A model generated the notes under the pieces. That model was given only the letters and a program-made list of their open reading frames with translations, had not been told where the DNA came from and ran no database searches. Of a stretch of 39,690 nucleotides of DNA, positions 24,916-33,793 are shown one piece after another. The stretch's first letter is position 1; every line of letters starts with the position of its first letter. Source of the stretch: an uncultured Collinsella sp. (GTDB taxonomy: Bacteria; Actinomycetota; Coriobacteriia; Coriobacteriales; Coriobacteriaceae); assembly GCA_938023085.1 (NCBI GenBank), contig CALHDP010000012.1, positions 1 through 39,690 on the forward strand. Reading direction: 5' to 3'. A program made the translations under genes and the position numbers.

Positions 24916-26346
24916 ATGGCATCGAAGAACCTTTTGCCCGTCGTCGCACTCTGCGGCGCGCTCGCAACCGGAACGCCTGTCGCCGCTTGGGCGACTCCCG
25001 TCATGGCAGACTCCTTACCAGTAGCCCTAAGTTCCGCACCAAATCCGTCGAGCGCCATTGCGTGCGAGCGTTTTTCGATCGCACAGGCCGCAATCTCAAC
25101 CTCGGGATGCCTTCGTCGTAATACGGACGGCTCGATAGTCGTGGATATCAAGCGTTCGAACAAGGCAAACGGCTCCCAGGCGGGGTGCGCCGTCTGCACG
25201 TGGCGCTCGGTTGTGCTCGATGCAGATGGCGATCCATGCAATTTAGAGCTGCGCATCGACATCGCTTCGGTCGATGACTCGGCGAACGGAGCGAAGGTCG
25301 CCTTCGACGGTGCGTTTTTCGAGAAAGGAGGCGGTATATGTCTGGGCTGCGCCGCCGCGAATGCAGACGATGCGCAGCCCACCCTCTCATTCACGGCATC
25401 GTTGCGGCTGACCAAAGCCGGTACCGATGTTATCGCGGCGGGAGAAGCGTCCCTGCTGTTCTACGCCGTCAGCACCAAAGACACAGGCGCTCATTTCGAG
25501 AAGCCAGCCGGATCACTCAGCCTTACACGAGGGATAGAGGCAGGCCCTATTGAAATCGATGCCCACGCGCAAAGCAGGCAACGCATTCTTGCCGACCCGG
25601 CGCTTCTCGAAATGGAGTGGAACGGATCCGGAGCCATCGGAATTCTCCCCTCCGCGTTTGACGCCAAGACGCTTCCCCCAAACGACGAACCCATCAACGC
25701 AACCATACAAGAAGAGAGCGCGGACAAAGAAGCAGGTGCGGGCGACACGCCGTCGCCGACAAACAGCGTCCCAGCTTCTCTCGAAGCGCCGAATGAGCCC
25801 GCTGCCGATCCAAACGATCCCGAGCTCGCGGACAGTCTGGGGCTTGCTGATCCTCAAGAGATCGATGAAGGTAACTGCTGCGTGCTTGCCGCGCTCGACC
25901 ACACAGAGGTCATCGACGCTGCGAACATCGAAGTTGCCGCCGCCAATCAGCCCGTCCGCAAGTCGGCTATCATCGCATTTCCTGAATCCATCGAAGTCGT
26001 CTTTTTGCCATCGGGCGAGGTCGTGGCCCCAACACTGCTCACCTTGTTGGGCGCCAAGAATACTCGAAACGAAATTAAAAAGGTCACAGTTGTCGACCCT
26101 GCAACCACCGCCAAGCTGCGTCTATACGCCGTTGCTCCAGACGGAGGCAAGACCTTGGAATTCGATGGCGACACACTCCTGGCCTGGCGACGTCTGGACA
26201 TTATGCAAGACGTCTCGTATCAGATCGAACTCGAAGGGTTTGATCGTGCCCGCGATGCCAATATCATCGCCGCGGCTATTGAATCCCCACAGCGGCTTAT
26301 GACACTGCGCTTTGAATACTATCCCTATGTCCCGACAACCACCTGA
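24916..26346 (+). CDS. Large secreted cysteine-containing surface protein
   Basis: The 476 residues start with a signal peptide (LLPVVALCGALATG, cleavage near AWA or VMA at 26-31). The N-terminal half (about 40-230) is beta-rich with cysteines in AGCAVC and GICLGC, which may pair outside the cell. An acidic Pro/Glu/Ala linker (about 260-320) separates it from a second domain with DHTEVIDAANIEV and later beta strands, ending RFEYYPYVPTTT. No membrane anchor or LPxTG is present, so it may be held by a neighbour. Its codon use is less GC-biased than the flanking housekeeping genes, as is common for surface genes under variation. I do not recognise the family. AAGGAGA upstream supports the start. 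Confidence 0.75.
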   Translation: MASKNLLPVVALCGALATGTPVAAWATPVMADSLPVALSSAPNPSSAIACERFSIAQAAISTSGCLRRNTDGSIVVDIKRSNKANGSQAGCAVCTWRSVVLDADGDPCNLELRIDIASVDDSANGAKVAFDGAFFEKGGGICLGCAAANADDAQPTLSFTASLRLTKAGTDVIAAGEASLLFYAVSTKDTGAHFEKPAGSLSLTRGIEAGPIEIDAHAQSRQRILADPALLEMEWNGSGAIGILPSAFDAKTLPPNDEPINATIQEESADKEAGAGDTPSPTNSVPASLEAPNEPAADPNDPELADSLGLADPQEIDEGNCCVLAALDHTEVIDAANIEVAAANQPVRKSAIIAFPESIEVVFLPSGEVVAPTLLTLLGAKNTRNEIKKVTVVDPATTAKLRLYAVAPDGGKTLEFDGDTLLAWRRLDIMQDVSYQIELEGFDRARDANIIAAAIESPQRLMTLRFEYYPYVPTTT

Positions 26347-26370
26347 GGCTTAAATGCCGCGCATCATTCC

Positions 26371-26394
26371 TAATACCACTTATATAACGTATTA
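26371..26394. promoter_or_regulatory. AT-rich inverted repeat before the DUF554 gene
   Basis: TAATAC (26371-26376) and GTATTA (26389-26394) flank the AT-rich centre CACTTATATAAC. It stands out in GC-rich surroundings and may be an operator or promoter for the DUF554 gene. Confidence 0.35.
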
Positions 26395-26464
26395 GATGAG
26401 TCGCGATGTACCTCGCATTTCGTTCTGCTACGATTGCCACGTTGGCATCAATACAGGAGGGCTC

Positions 26465-27181
26465 ATGCCGGGCTTGGGAACAATCATCAACGTTGTGCTT
26501 TTAGTTGCGGGCGGTCTTTTGGGATTAGCGGGCGGCCGCTTCATTACACCGCGCATCCAAGACACGCTCATGAAAGCATCGGGGCTGTGCGTCCTGTTTA
26601 TCGGCCTTGGCGGCACCATGCAAAAGATGCTCCTTATCGATGGGAAGGCGCTAGCGACCACCGGCACCACCATGCTCATCGTCTCGTTCGCCCTCGGCTC
26701 GCTCATCGGCGAGGCCATCAACTTGGAGGCCGCCATCGAGAACCTTGGCGAATGGCTCAAGCGCAAAACCGGCAGCGAGGGCGATAACGAGTTCACCAAC
26801 GCTTTTGTCTCGACTTCACTCACCGTGTGTATCGGCGCCATGGCCATTGTGGGATCGATCCAGGACGGTCTGCTCGGTGACTGGTCAACGCTTGCCCTGA
26901 AAGGCGCATTGGACTGCATCATCGTCTGCACCATGACGGCGTCGCTTGGCCGCGGCTGCATTTTCTCCGCCCTGCCCGTCGCCGTGTTCCAGGGGACGAT
27001 CACGCTGTTTGCCGGCGCACTCTCCCCCATCATGACTACGGCAGCCCTCGACAGCCTTTCGCTCGTAGGCTCCATGCTCATCTTCTGCGTCGGCGTCAAC
27101 CTCATCCGTCCTCAGACCTTCCGCACGGCCAATATGCTCCCCTCCGTCGTCATCGCCGTCATCTACGCCCTCCTGTTCTAA
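26465..27181 (+). CDS. DUF554 family membrane protein
   Basis: This integral-membrane protein of 238 residues has about six to seven helices. It belongs to the DUF554 (YdfK/YqgA-like) family by its opening PGLGTIINVVLLVAGGLLGL, then GLCVLFIGLGGTMQ and FALGSLIGEAINLEAAIENLG. The later stretch TNAFVSTSLTVCIGAMAIVGS and the GALDCIIVCTMTASLGRGC region are also typical. The biochemical function is unknown; a transport or channel role is presumed. ATG at 26465 has AGGAGGG five bases upstream. An earlier in-frame ATG (26396) has no site. Confidence 0.88.
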   Translation: MPGLGTIINVVLLVAGGLLGLAGGRFITPRIQDTLMKASGLCVLFIGLGGTMQKMLLIDGKALATTGTTMLIVSFALGSLIGEAINLEAAIENLGEWLKRKTGSEGDNEFTNAFVSTSLTVCIGAMAIVGSIQDGLLGDWSTLALKGALDCIIVCTMTASLGRGCIFSALPVAVFQGTITLFAGALSPIMTTAALDSLSLVGSMLIFCVGVNLIRPQTFRTANMLPSVVIAVIYALLF

Positions 27182-27223
27182 ATCTATCTACGCAGCAGTA
27201 TCTCGAACACCTGTTTGATGCTG

Positions 27224-27232
27224 TGCTATGAT
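27224..27232 (+). promoter_or_regulatory. Extended -10 element upstream of the TerB/BrxD/helicase operon
   Basis: TGC-TATGAT forms an extended -10 about 40 bases before the GTG start. No good -35 lies at the usual distance, which is common for extended -10 promoters. Confidence 0.45.
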
Positions 27233-27269
27233 ATGAGGTCACCGAAGCTGCGTTAGGAGAGGAGGAGCG

Positions 27270-29030
27270 GTGGCCGACCAGGACATCAAGATGCTCATCG
27301 AGCGCATTATGGCCGAGGCCCGGACCCATCAGTCCGCCCGCTTCTCAAACGAAATCTACGCAGACGAGCCGATTCTCAAAACCGGCCGACAGATGCAGAA
27401 TTTCCTCCCCGACCAATACCGCAAGATGCGCGAGATATCGCGCTGGCAGGATGACCCCAAGGGCGGCGCGGGCCGCTGGCTATCGGAGGCCGAGCTTTTC
27501 TACCGCCAAGGCTTGCTGATGGCCGACTTTGAGGACGACTGTCCCTACAACGGCACCTTTAAGTCGTACTTTCCCACCTACAATGCCATGAGCGACCGGC
27601 AGTTGCGCGGCTACTTTACCTGGCGTGCCCAAGTGCGCCGCGGAACCGTCGAGGAAACGTCTACATCCTTTGCCTTTCTGTATCTCTATGAGCTGATTTG
27701 CGGCATTGGCATAGATGATCCGCTCGAAGGTTTTAACAAGATCAAGGCCTTTTGGGATGTCTATCGCGCCTTCGAGCCCGGCATCGACCGGTTTGCGCGC
27801 GTGTGGCTGCAGGATTACGCCGTTTTCCACGGACTCGACCCCAAGCTACTTCGCGACTCTAAAACCGTCATGTTCGATAACGCCCTTATCGAGCTACGCC
27901 GCGCAGCGCGAGACCTTGTACCAGCACCGGCACCGTCCGGCCAGACCCCTAAGCGTCGCAAAACCTCCGAGCCCACGCTCCCCCTTCCGCCCGATGAGGT
28001 GCGCGAGGAGCGACTCATGGCCGCCATCAACGCCCTCTCCACGTACAACCTAAGTAACTCGCGGCTCGACCGCAGCCACCACCGCGATCTGCGCCACGTG
28101 GCGTGCGCCGTGTATGTCCGTATGGCGCGCTACTATGACACGCACCGAAAGACCGACATCGTGGCGAGCTTATTTGGGGAGGAGACGGCCATGCCCTACA
28201 CCATGTTTGCCTCGGCCGTATTCTTTTCGCCCGAGCGCCACGAGGACTGCGAATACCGCCTGGATCCCATCCATATCTACCGTTGCCAAAACGGCTTTTG
28301 GGAATGCATGCGTATCCACGGTAGTAGGCAAAAGAGCAGCAAGCTCGGTGAAATGATGCGCGCCTGCGACCAACGCCTGCGCCTGGCGCTGGACCCCGCC
28401 CATCCCCTTAAGGAAGAAAAGGTCCCCAAATATCTGGCCAAGATTATCGATGACGAGATTGTGGCATGGCTCTCGTGGGACGCCGCACACCAGCCCGTCA
28501 AGATCGATATCGATCTGAGTCAGCTGGAGCACATTCGGAGCGCCGCTGCGCAAACGCGCGAAGCGCTTTTGATCGACGAAGAGCGCGAGGACGACGCATC
28601 CGCAGAAGCCGAGGCAGCGGACTCAGGGCAACCGGAAGCCGAGCCCGTAACCGACGCGATTGTCGAACCGGTCGTGGCACCCATTCGGCAGGACTTGACC
28701 GACGAGCCGACCATATCCACCGAACAGTTTGGTGTCGTGGCACCGCTTCTCGCGCCGACGCCCGCGTTCGCAGCTGCTGCGCCCGCTGACGCCACAAACG
28801 AACTCGCGCCCGCCGCAGATGCCTTCCTTCGCGCACTGCTCGAGCAAAACGCAGCGCAAGCGACATCGGCAGTGGCGCACTCGGGACAGAGCGAGGACAT
28901 GCTCGTCGATACCATCAACGAGGCGCTCTTTGACCTGGTGGGCGACACCGTAATTGAATTTAGCGCGGCAGGGCCGCAGATTATTGAGGACTACGAAGCA
29001 GACGTGAGAGGATACCTAGACCATGAGTGA
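27270..29030 (+). CDS. TerB_N/TerB_C domain protein
   Basis: This is the first gene of a three-gene module (586 residues). A TerB_N-like domain covers about 65-215, marked by AELFYRQGLLMADFEDDCPY, then FPTYNAMSDRQLRGYFTWRAQVR and FAFLYLYELICGIG. A middle region (about 250-430) is followed by an acidic Pro/Ala/Glu-rich linker (about 435-520). A short C-terminal TerB_C-like helical segment ends the protein (FLRALLEQN, then DTINEALFDLVGDTVIEF and EDYEADVRGYLD). TerB_N and TerB_C flank or replace the metal-binding TerB core in proteins linked to DNA-processing systems; the activity is unknown. GTG at 27270 has GGAGAGGAGGAG just upstream. It overlaps the ATPase gene by eight bases. Confidence 0.8.
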   Translation: MADQDIKMLIERIMAEARTHQSARFSNEIYADEPILKTGRQMQNFLPDQYRKMREISRWQDDPKGGAGRWLSEAELFYRQGLLMADFEDDCPYNGTFKSYFPTYNAMSDRQLRGYFTWRAQVRRGTVEETSTSFAFLYLYELICGIGIDDPLEGFNKIKAFWDVYRAFEPGIDRFARVWLQDYAVFHGLDPKLLRDSKTVMFDNALIELRRAARDLVPAPAPSGQTPKRRKTSEPTLPLPPDEVREERLMAAINALSTYNLSNSRLDRSHHRDLRHVACAVYVRMARYYDTHRKTDIVASLFGEETAMPYTMFASAVFFSPERHEDCEYRLDPIHIYRCQNGFWECMRIHGSRQKSSKLGEMMRACDQRLRLALDPAHPLKEEKVPKYLAKIIDDEIVAWLSWDAAHQPVKIDIDLSQLEHIRSAAAQTREALLIDEEREDDASAEAEAADSGQPEAEPVTDAIVEPVVAPIRQDLTDEPTISTEQFGVVAPLLAPTPAFAAAAPADATNELAPAADAFLRALLEQNAAQATSAVAHSGQSEDMLVDTINEALFDLVGDTVIEFSAAGPQIIEDYEADVRGYLDHE

Positions 29031-30327
29031 TACCGCATCCGCAGCACCCCGCGTGCCCAAGCGCGTCGCTGCCGTCATTCTCAACTCGCTCAAGGGCGGC
29101 GTGGTCCCGCGCATCGGCCTTCCCTACATTACCGTAGGGCGCGAGGTCGAGATCCGCGCCCTGCTCACCGATCTGAGTCTCATCGCCGACGGTGGTGCGA
29201 GCTTCCGCTTTCTGGTCGGTCGTTACGGCGCCGGCAAGAGCTTTTTGCTCCAGACCATCCGCACGCACGCCATGGGTGAGGGATTCGTCGTCGCCGATGC
29301 AGACTTATCCCCCGAGCGCCGTCTGCAGGGCGGGCAGGGGCAGGGCCTTGCCACCTACCGCGAGCTCATACGCAATATATCGACCAAGACGCGCCCCGAG
29401 GGCGGTGCGCTCAACCTTATTCTTGATCGCTGGGTCGCCTCGTACGCCGACGTCGACGAGTCGGTCGTCAATGCCCAACTGGCCCCGCTCGAGGAAATGG
29501 TCCACGGCTTCGACTTCACCCGCATGCTCCGCCGCTATCGCACGGCCGTATCCGAGGGCGACGAAGAAGCCATGAGCCGCGTGACCAAATGGATCCGCGG
29601 CGAATACCGTACCAAGAGCGAGGCTCGCGCCGAGCTGGGCTCCTCGACCATCATCAGCGATGACGACTGGTACGACTACGTTAAGCTCATCGCGCGTTTT
29701 TTGGTCTGCAGCGGCTACAAGGGTATGTTGGTGCTCATCGACGAGCTCGTGAATCTGTATAAGATTCCCAACGCGATCACGCGCCAGTACAACTACGAGA
29801 AGATCCTGACCATGTACAACGACACACTCCAGGGCAAGGCGCAGTACCTGGGCATGATCATGGGCGGCACGCCAACCTCCATCGAAGACCGCCGCCGCGG
29901 CGTGTTCTCCTACGAGGCCCTGCGCAGCCGACTCGCTCAAGGCCGCTTTGCACGCGAGGACCTTAAGGACATGCTCGCGCCCATCATCCGTCTGCAGCCA
30001 CTCACCTACGAGGAGCTGCTGGTGCTGATCGAAAAACTCATGCAAATTCACGCCGGCTACTTTGGCTGGACGCCCACGCTTACCGAGAACGACTTGGTGG
30101 ACTTCCTCAAGATCGAGTTCGGTCGTGTGGGAGCCGACACACATCTGACGCCGCGTGAAGTCATTCGCGACTTTATCGAGCTGCTCGACATCCTATGCCA
30201 GAACCCCGACCCCAACGTAGCCGAGCTGCTGCAAAGCGTCGGCGGCGACGCGCTGGTGCCGGCAGCAGCAACAGGCGACACCGGCACCGCAGGCGGCGAC
30301 CGTAACTTCGCCGAATTCACCATCTAA
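29023..30327 (+). CDS. BrxD-like P-loop ATPase (DUF2791 type)
   Basis: The 434 residues look like the DUF2791 ATPases typified by BrxD of type 2 BREX. The N-terminal segment RVPKRVAAVILNSLKGGVVPR precedes VGRE and Walker A GRYGAGKS at about 66-73. Walker B MLVLIDEL lies at 235-242, and a sensor-like MIMGGTPTSIEDRRRG at about 278-293. The region LAPIIRLQPLTYEELLVLIEKL and HLTPREVIRDFIELLDIL match the ORC/Cdc6-like C-terminal lid. Such ATPases are thought to load or drive helicases on DNA. It begins within the 3' end of the TerB gene (eight-base overlap), so the two proteins are made together. The helicase follows after a 116-base gap. Confidence 0.85.
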   Translation: MSDTASAAPRVPKRVAAVILNSLKGGVVPRIGLPYITVGREVEIRALLTDLSLIADGGASFRFLVGRYGAGKSFLLQTIRTHAMGEGFVVADADLSPERRLQGGQGQGLATYRELIRNISTKTRPEGGALNLILDRWVASYADVDESVVNAQLAPLEEMVHGFDFTRMLRRYRTAVSEGDEEAMSRVTKWIRGEYRTKSEARAELGSSTIISDDDWYDYVKLIARFLVCSGYKGMLVLIDELVNLYKIPNAITRQYNYEKILTMYNDTLQGKAQYLGMIMGGTPTSIEDRRRGVFSYEALRSRLAQGRFAREDLKDMLAPIIRLQPLTYEELLVLIEKLMQIHAGYFGWTPTLTENDLVDFLKIEFGRVGADTHLTPREVIRDFIELLDILCQNPDPNVAELLQSVGGDALVPAAATGDTGTAGGDRNFAEFTI

Positions 30328-30362
30328 CCTGCCAAAAAGGGACAGGTTTATTTTGGCAGGTT
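30326..30362 (+). repeat. Inverted repeat between ATPase and helicase genes
   Basis: Perfect 12-base arms, AACCTGCCAAAA (30326-30337) and TTTTGGCAGGTT (30351-30362), enclose AGGGACAGGTTTA. The first arm overlaps the ATPase stop codon. The structure could act as a partial terminator or processing site that sets helicase expression below the first two genes. Alternatively it is one copy of a dispersed palindromic repeat, which cannot be tested within this window. Confidence 0.7.
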
Positions 30363-30443
30363 TTATCTGGGCGAACGTTGAGACTGTAATGCAGCAAGCC
30401 GTTGCCAGCCGCGTTGAGAGATTCGTTTTTGAGAGGAGGCCCC

Positions 30444-32888
30444 GTGAACGCCTTTGACCGCTACGCCCCGTTTATCCAAGACTTCATCTACTCCCACGAT
30501 TGGGAGAGCTTGCGCTCTATCCAGGTTGCGGCGGCAGATGCCATCTTTAACACGCAAGACAATGTGCTCCTGACGGCATCCACGGCTTCCGGCAAAACCG
30601 AGGCAGCCTTTTTTCCCATCCTGACCGAGTTTTGGGAGAGACCGCCCGCAAGCGTGGGCGCCCTCTACATTGGCCCCCTCAAGGCGCTCATCAATGACCA
30701 GTTCGTCCGCCTCAACGACCTCTGCGAAGAAGCCGACATCCCCGTCTGGCACTGGCATGGCGACGTTTCGCAGTCGCACAAGGCAAAGCTCATCAAAAAG
30801 CCGAGCGGTATCTTGCAGATTACGCCCGAGTCGCTCGAGGCGCTCTTGATCCATAAGCACATGGCGATTCCGCGCATGTTCTGCGATCTGCGCTACGTCG
30901 TCATCGACGAGGTCCATTCGCTTATGCGCGGCGATCGAGGCGGGCAGACGCTCTGCCTTATTGAGCGCCTGTCGCGCATGGCCGGCGTACAACCCCGCCG
31001 CATTGGCCTTTCGGCTACCATCGGCGACCCCGAGCGCACGGGTGCCTTTCTCTCGCAGGGAACGGGACGCGACTGCGTTATCCCTCGTTTTGAGGAACCG
31101 CGCCGCGTGTGGCGTATCTCCATGGAGCACTTCTACAACTCGGGTCCCCAGGCGCAGCAGCGGGGATTCAAGAGCATGGGTCCTCAAGAGGCCGAAGTGC
31201 TTGCATGCGAGCGCATTGAGGCAGCGGCACCCGCGGCACTGCCCGTCAGCACCCAAGACATGCGCCATAGCGGACAACTCACACAGGAGGAACGCCGCCA
31301 ACGTCGCGAGCAGGCACGGGGCAAGGCTGCCCCCAAGGACAGTCGCGCTTCCTCGGCCCCCGAGGGCGAAGTCGACATTCCCCGAGCACCCGAACAGGCA
31401 TTACTCAACCCCACCGACACAGCACCAGACAACGCCGACCCCGGCATGGGCTATATCTTCGAACACACCCGCGGCCGCAAGTGCCTGGTCTTTGCCAACT
31501 CGCGCGAAGAGGCGGAGGCCGTATGCTCCATGCTGCGCAGCTACTGCGAAAGTCGACACGAGCCCGACCGTTTCCTCATCCATCACGGCAATCTTTCGGC
31601 ATCGTTGCGTGAGACGGCAGAAGAGCTTATGCGCGACGAGGAACAGGCACAGACGACCGTTACCACCTCTACGCTGGAACTCGGTATCGATATCGGCCGT
31701 CTGGAGCGTGCGTTTCAGATCGACGCGCCGTTTACCGTCAGCTCCTTTTTGCAGCGAATGGGCCGCACGGGGCGCCGCGATCTTCCGCCCGAGATGTGGT
31801 TTGTCATGCGCGAGGAGGAACCCGAGCCGCGCACGATGATGCCCGAGACCATTCCGTGGAAGCTCCTGCAGGGCATCGCGCTCGTACAACTCTATCGCGA
31901 GGAAAAGTGGGTCGAGCCGCCCGAGCTCGATCGACTCCCCTACAGCCTGCTCTACCACCAGACTATGTCGACGCTTGCCAGCACCGGCGAACTCACGCCG
32001 GCAGAGCTTGCCCAGCGCGTGCTCACACTCAGCTATTTCCATCGCATCTCGGCCGATGACTATCGCGTGTTGCTGCGTCACCTCATTAAGATCGACCATA
32101 TCCAAGTCACCGAGGGCGGCGGGCTCATCGTGGGTCTCGCGGGCGAGCGCATCATCAACAACTTTAAGTTCTACGCCGTGTTCCAGGAAAACGAGGAGTT
32201 CACCGTTCGCAGCGAGTCGGCCGAGTTGGGCACGATCGTCAACCCCCCTCCGCCCGGTGAGCGCATCGCCATCGCCGGACACTGCTGGATTGTCGAGGAA
32301 GTGGACTGGAAGCGCCACACTGTCTTTGCCACGCAGGTCAAGGGCCGTGTGCCGGCATACTTTGGCGATTGCCCCGGAGACATCAATACACACGTACTCG
32401 AGCGCATGCGCAAGGCGCTCAACGAACATGCCACGTATCCGTATCTTATGGGTAACGCGCGGGCCCGCTTGGCGCAGGCTCGCCATACGGCTGAGATTTC
32501 GGGTGCGGGAACTAGGCCGCTCATTAACCTGGGCGGCGACACCTGGGCGCTCTTCCCCTGGTTGGGAAGCTACGCCTTTCTGGCGCTCGAGCGTATGCTT
32601 AAAATCAAATGCGCAGCTGAGCTGGGCCTTCGCGGACTCGACCCGTCACGCCCGTACTTTATGCAGTTTAAGATGAAGGCCGACGAGGAGACGTTCTTTG
32701 AGGTACTCGCCGCCGAGGCCGAGAAAGACTTCGATCCCATCGAGCTCGTCTATCCTGGCGAGGTGCCTTACTTTGACCGCTACGACGAGTTTGTTCCCGA
32801 AGAGCTCGTGCGCAAGGGCTTTGCCGAAGGCGTGCTCGACATAGAGGGCATGAAGCAGCGCGTCCTCAGCTGGCGCGACCACGCCTAA
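30444..32888 (+). CDS. DEAD/DEAH (DEVH) superfamily 2 helicase, Lhr/BrxHI-like
   Basis: This ATP-dependent nucleic-acid helicase (814 residues) is the third gene of the module. Motif I is TASTASGKT at about 44-52, Ia IGPLKALIND, and the TPESLEALL motif is near 127. Motif II DEVH is at 155-158 and motif III SATI at 190-193. Between the two RecA domains is a charged, low-complexity insert (about 250-330). The second RecA domain has CLVFANSREEAEAV, TSTLELGIDIG and motif VI QRMGRTGRR. The C-terminal third resembles Lhr-type winged-helix and beta-barrel regions (VGLAGERIINNFKFYAVF). There is no four-cysteine cluster of the YprA/MrfA type. GTG at 30444 has GAGAGGAGG seven bases upstream. It is the same class as BrxHI, which accompanies BrxD in type 2 BREX. 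Confidence 0.87.
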   Translation: MNAFDRYAPFIQDFIYSHDWESLRSIQVAAADAIFNTQDNVLLTASTASGKTEAAFFPILTEFWERPPASVGALYIGPLKALINDQFVRLNDLCEEADIPVWHWHGDVSQSHKAKLIKKPSGILQITPESLEALLIHKHMAIPRMFCDLRYVVIDEVHSLMRGDRGGQTLCLIERLSRMAGVQPRRIGLSATIGDPERTGAFLSQGTGRDCVIPRFEEPRRVWRISMEHFYNSGPQAQQRGFKSMGPQEAEVLACERIEAAAPAALPVSTQDMRHSGQLTQEERRQRREQARGKAAPKDSRASSAPEGEVDIPRAPEQALLNPTDTAPDNADPGMGYIFEHTRGRKCLVFANSREEAEAVCSMLRSYCESRHEPDRFLIHHGNLSASLRETAEELMRDEEQAQTTVTTSTLELGIDIGRLERAFQIDAPFTVSSFLQRMGRTGRRDLPPEMWFVMREEEPEPRTMMPETIPWKLLQGIALVQLYREEKWVEPPELDRLPYSLLYHQTMSTLASTGELTPAELAQRVLTLSYFHRISADDYRVLLRHLIKIDHIQVTEGGGLIVGLAGERIINNFKFYAVFQENEEFTVRSESAELGTIVNPPPPGERIAIAGHCWIVEEVDWKRHTVFATQVKGRVPAYFGDCPGDINTHVLERMRKALNEHATYPYLMGNARARLAQARHTAEISGAGTRPLINLGGDTWALFPWLGSYAFLALERMLKIKCAAELGLRGLDPSRPYFMQFKMKADEETFFEVLAAEAEKDFDPIELVYPGEVPYFDRYDEFVPEELVRKGFAEGVLDIEGMKQRVLSWRDHA

Positions 32889-32914
32889 GACCAGTCTTTT
32901 TGGGACGGAGAGAC

Positions 32915-33793
32915 TTACTTGTCGTGAAGGGCGGTGCCGAGGAAGTCGGCGTCGAAGGGCACGGCTTCGGCAAAGACATAGTCGCCGTCGCTGGCGATGA
33001 GCAGGTAGTTCTCCTCGCCGCCGAACTCCGCATCGCCACAGGGGACCACCCAGACATGGGCGAATACCTCGAGTGCCGCGGCAGCGCAGTCGCGCAGGAA
33101 CGTCACATCGCTCCCCTCGTTTGTGCTTACGATATTGGCAACGTAGACGCCACCGACATTTAGGCTGCCCCGCACCAAACGCAACGCCTCAACCGTCGCC
33201 AGCTCGCGTACGGGCTCGGCACCGCCAAAGCAATCGCTCACGACCACGTCGTAGCGACGATGACCAACACTCGTCACGCCCAGATAAGAGCGAGCCTCAG
33301 CGGTTATCACCCGCAGGCGATCGCCCGCCGTGCACTCCAGCTCGTCCAGATAGAACCAGCGGCGCGCCAGGCGCGTAATCTCTCCGTCATACTCGATGAC
33401 GTCCATGCGCAAGCCCTCGTGCGACATCAGCGCGAACTTGGGATAGGCAAACCCGCCGCCGCCCAGCATAAGCATGCGGTCGATACCGTGACCGTAAGCG
33501 TCGCGCATCGCATCCTCGGACTCAAACACGTCGTCAAACGCACGATAGTACGCAAAGACGGGCTCCGCCCAACGCTCACCAACGTAACTTGCGCTTTGGT
33601 AGACGCTGCCTTGCACCAACACGCGAATCTCGTCGCCGCCCTCATCGTGCACGCGTTTCACACGCGCCAACCCATTGCGGGTTCGCGCAACCTGCAGACA
33701 GGCAGCACGAACAGCGACAGCGGCCGCACCAAGCGCCGCGGCTCCCAGAGCAACACCGGCAACGACGCCAGCAGAAACACTCGGCTTGTTCAT
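32915..33793 (-). CDS. Membrane-anchored spermidine-synthase-like protein
   Basis: This 292-residue protein has an N-terminal hydrophobic helix (about 8-30, VVAGVALGAAALGAAAVAV) and a class I methyltransferase-fold domain of the SpeE group. The nucleotide-binding loop reads MLMLGGGGFAYPK, not the GGGDG of true spermidine synthases. VIEYDGEITRLARRWF and YDVVVSDCFGG follow. The G-F-x-x-P form is typical of SpeE-like proteins of unknown substrate. True polyamine synthesis is therefore uncertain. The start, ATG 33791-33793, directly follows the elp3 stop and has AAAGGAG six bases upstream, so it is translationally coupled to elp3. Confidence 0.8.
   Translation of the reverse strand: MNKPSVSAGVVAGVALGAAALGAAAVAVRAACLQVARTRNGLARVKRVHDEGGDEIRVLVQGSVYQSASYVGERWAEPVFAYYRAFDDVFESEDAMRDAYGHGIDRMLMLGGGGFAYPKFALMSHEGLRMDVIEYDGEITRLARRWFYLDELECTAGDRLRVITAEARSYLGVTSVGHRRYDVVVSDCFGGAEPVRELATVEALRLVRGSLNVGGVYVANIVSTNEGSDVTFLRDCAAAALEVFAHVWVVPCGDAEFGGEENYLLIASDGDYVFAEAVPFDADFLGTALHDK

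Noticed and set aside
27270..32888. A full BREX system
   Set aside because: Only the BrxD-like and BrxHI-like components are seen. PglX, PglZ, PglW/Y and BrxC-type genes are absent from both flanks within the window.
32888..32902. Terminator AAGAC-CA-GTCTTTTT after the helicase gene
   Set aside because: A two-base loop cannot close and the stem is only five pairs. It was not listed as a terminator.
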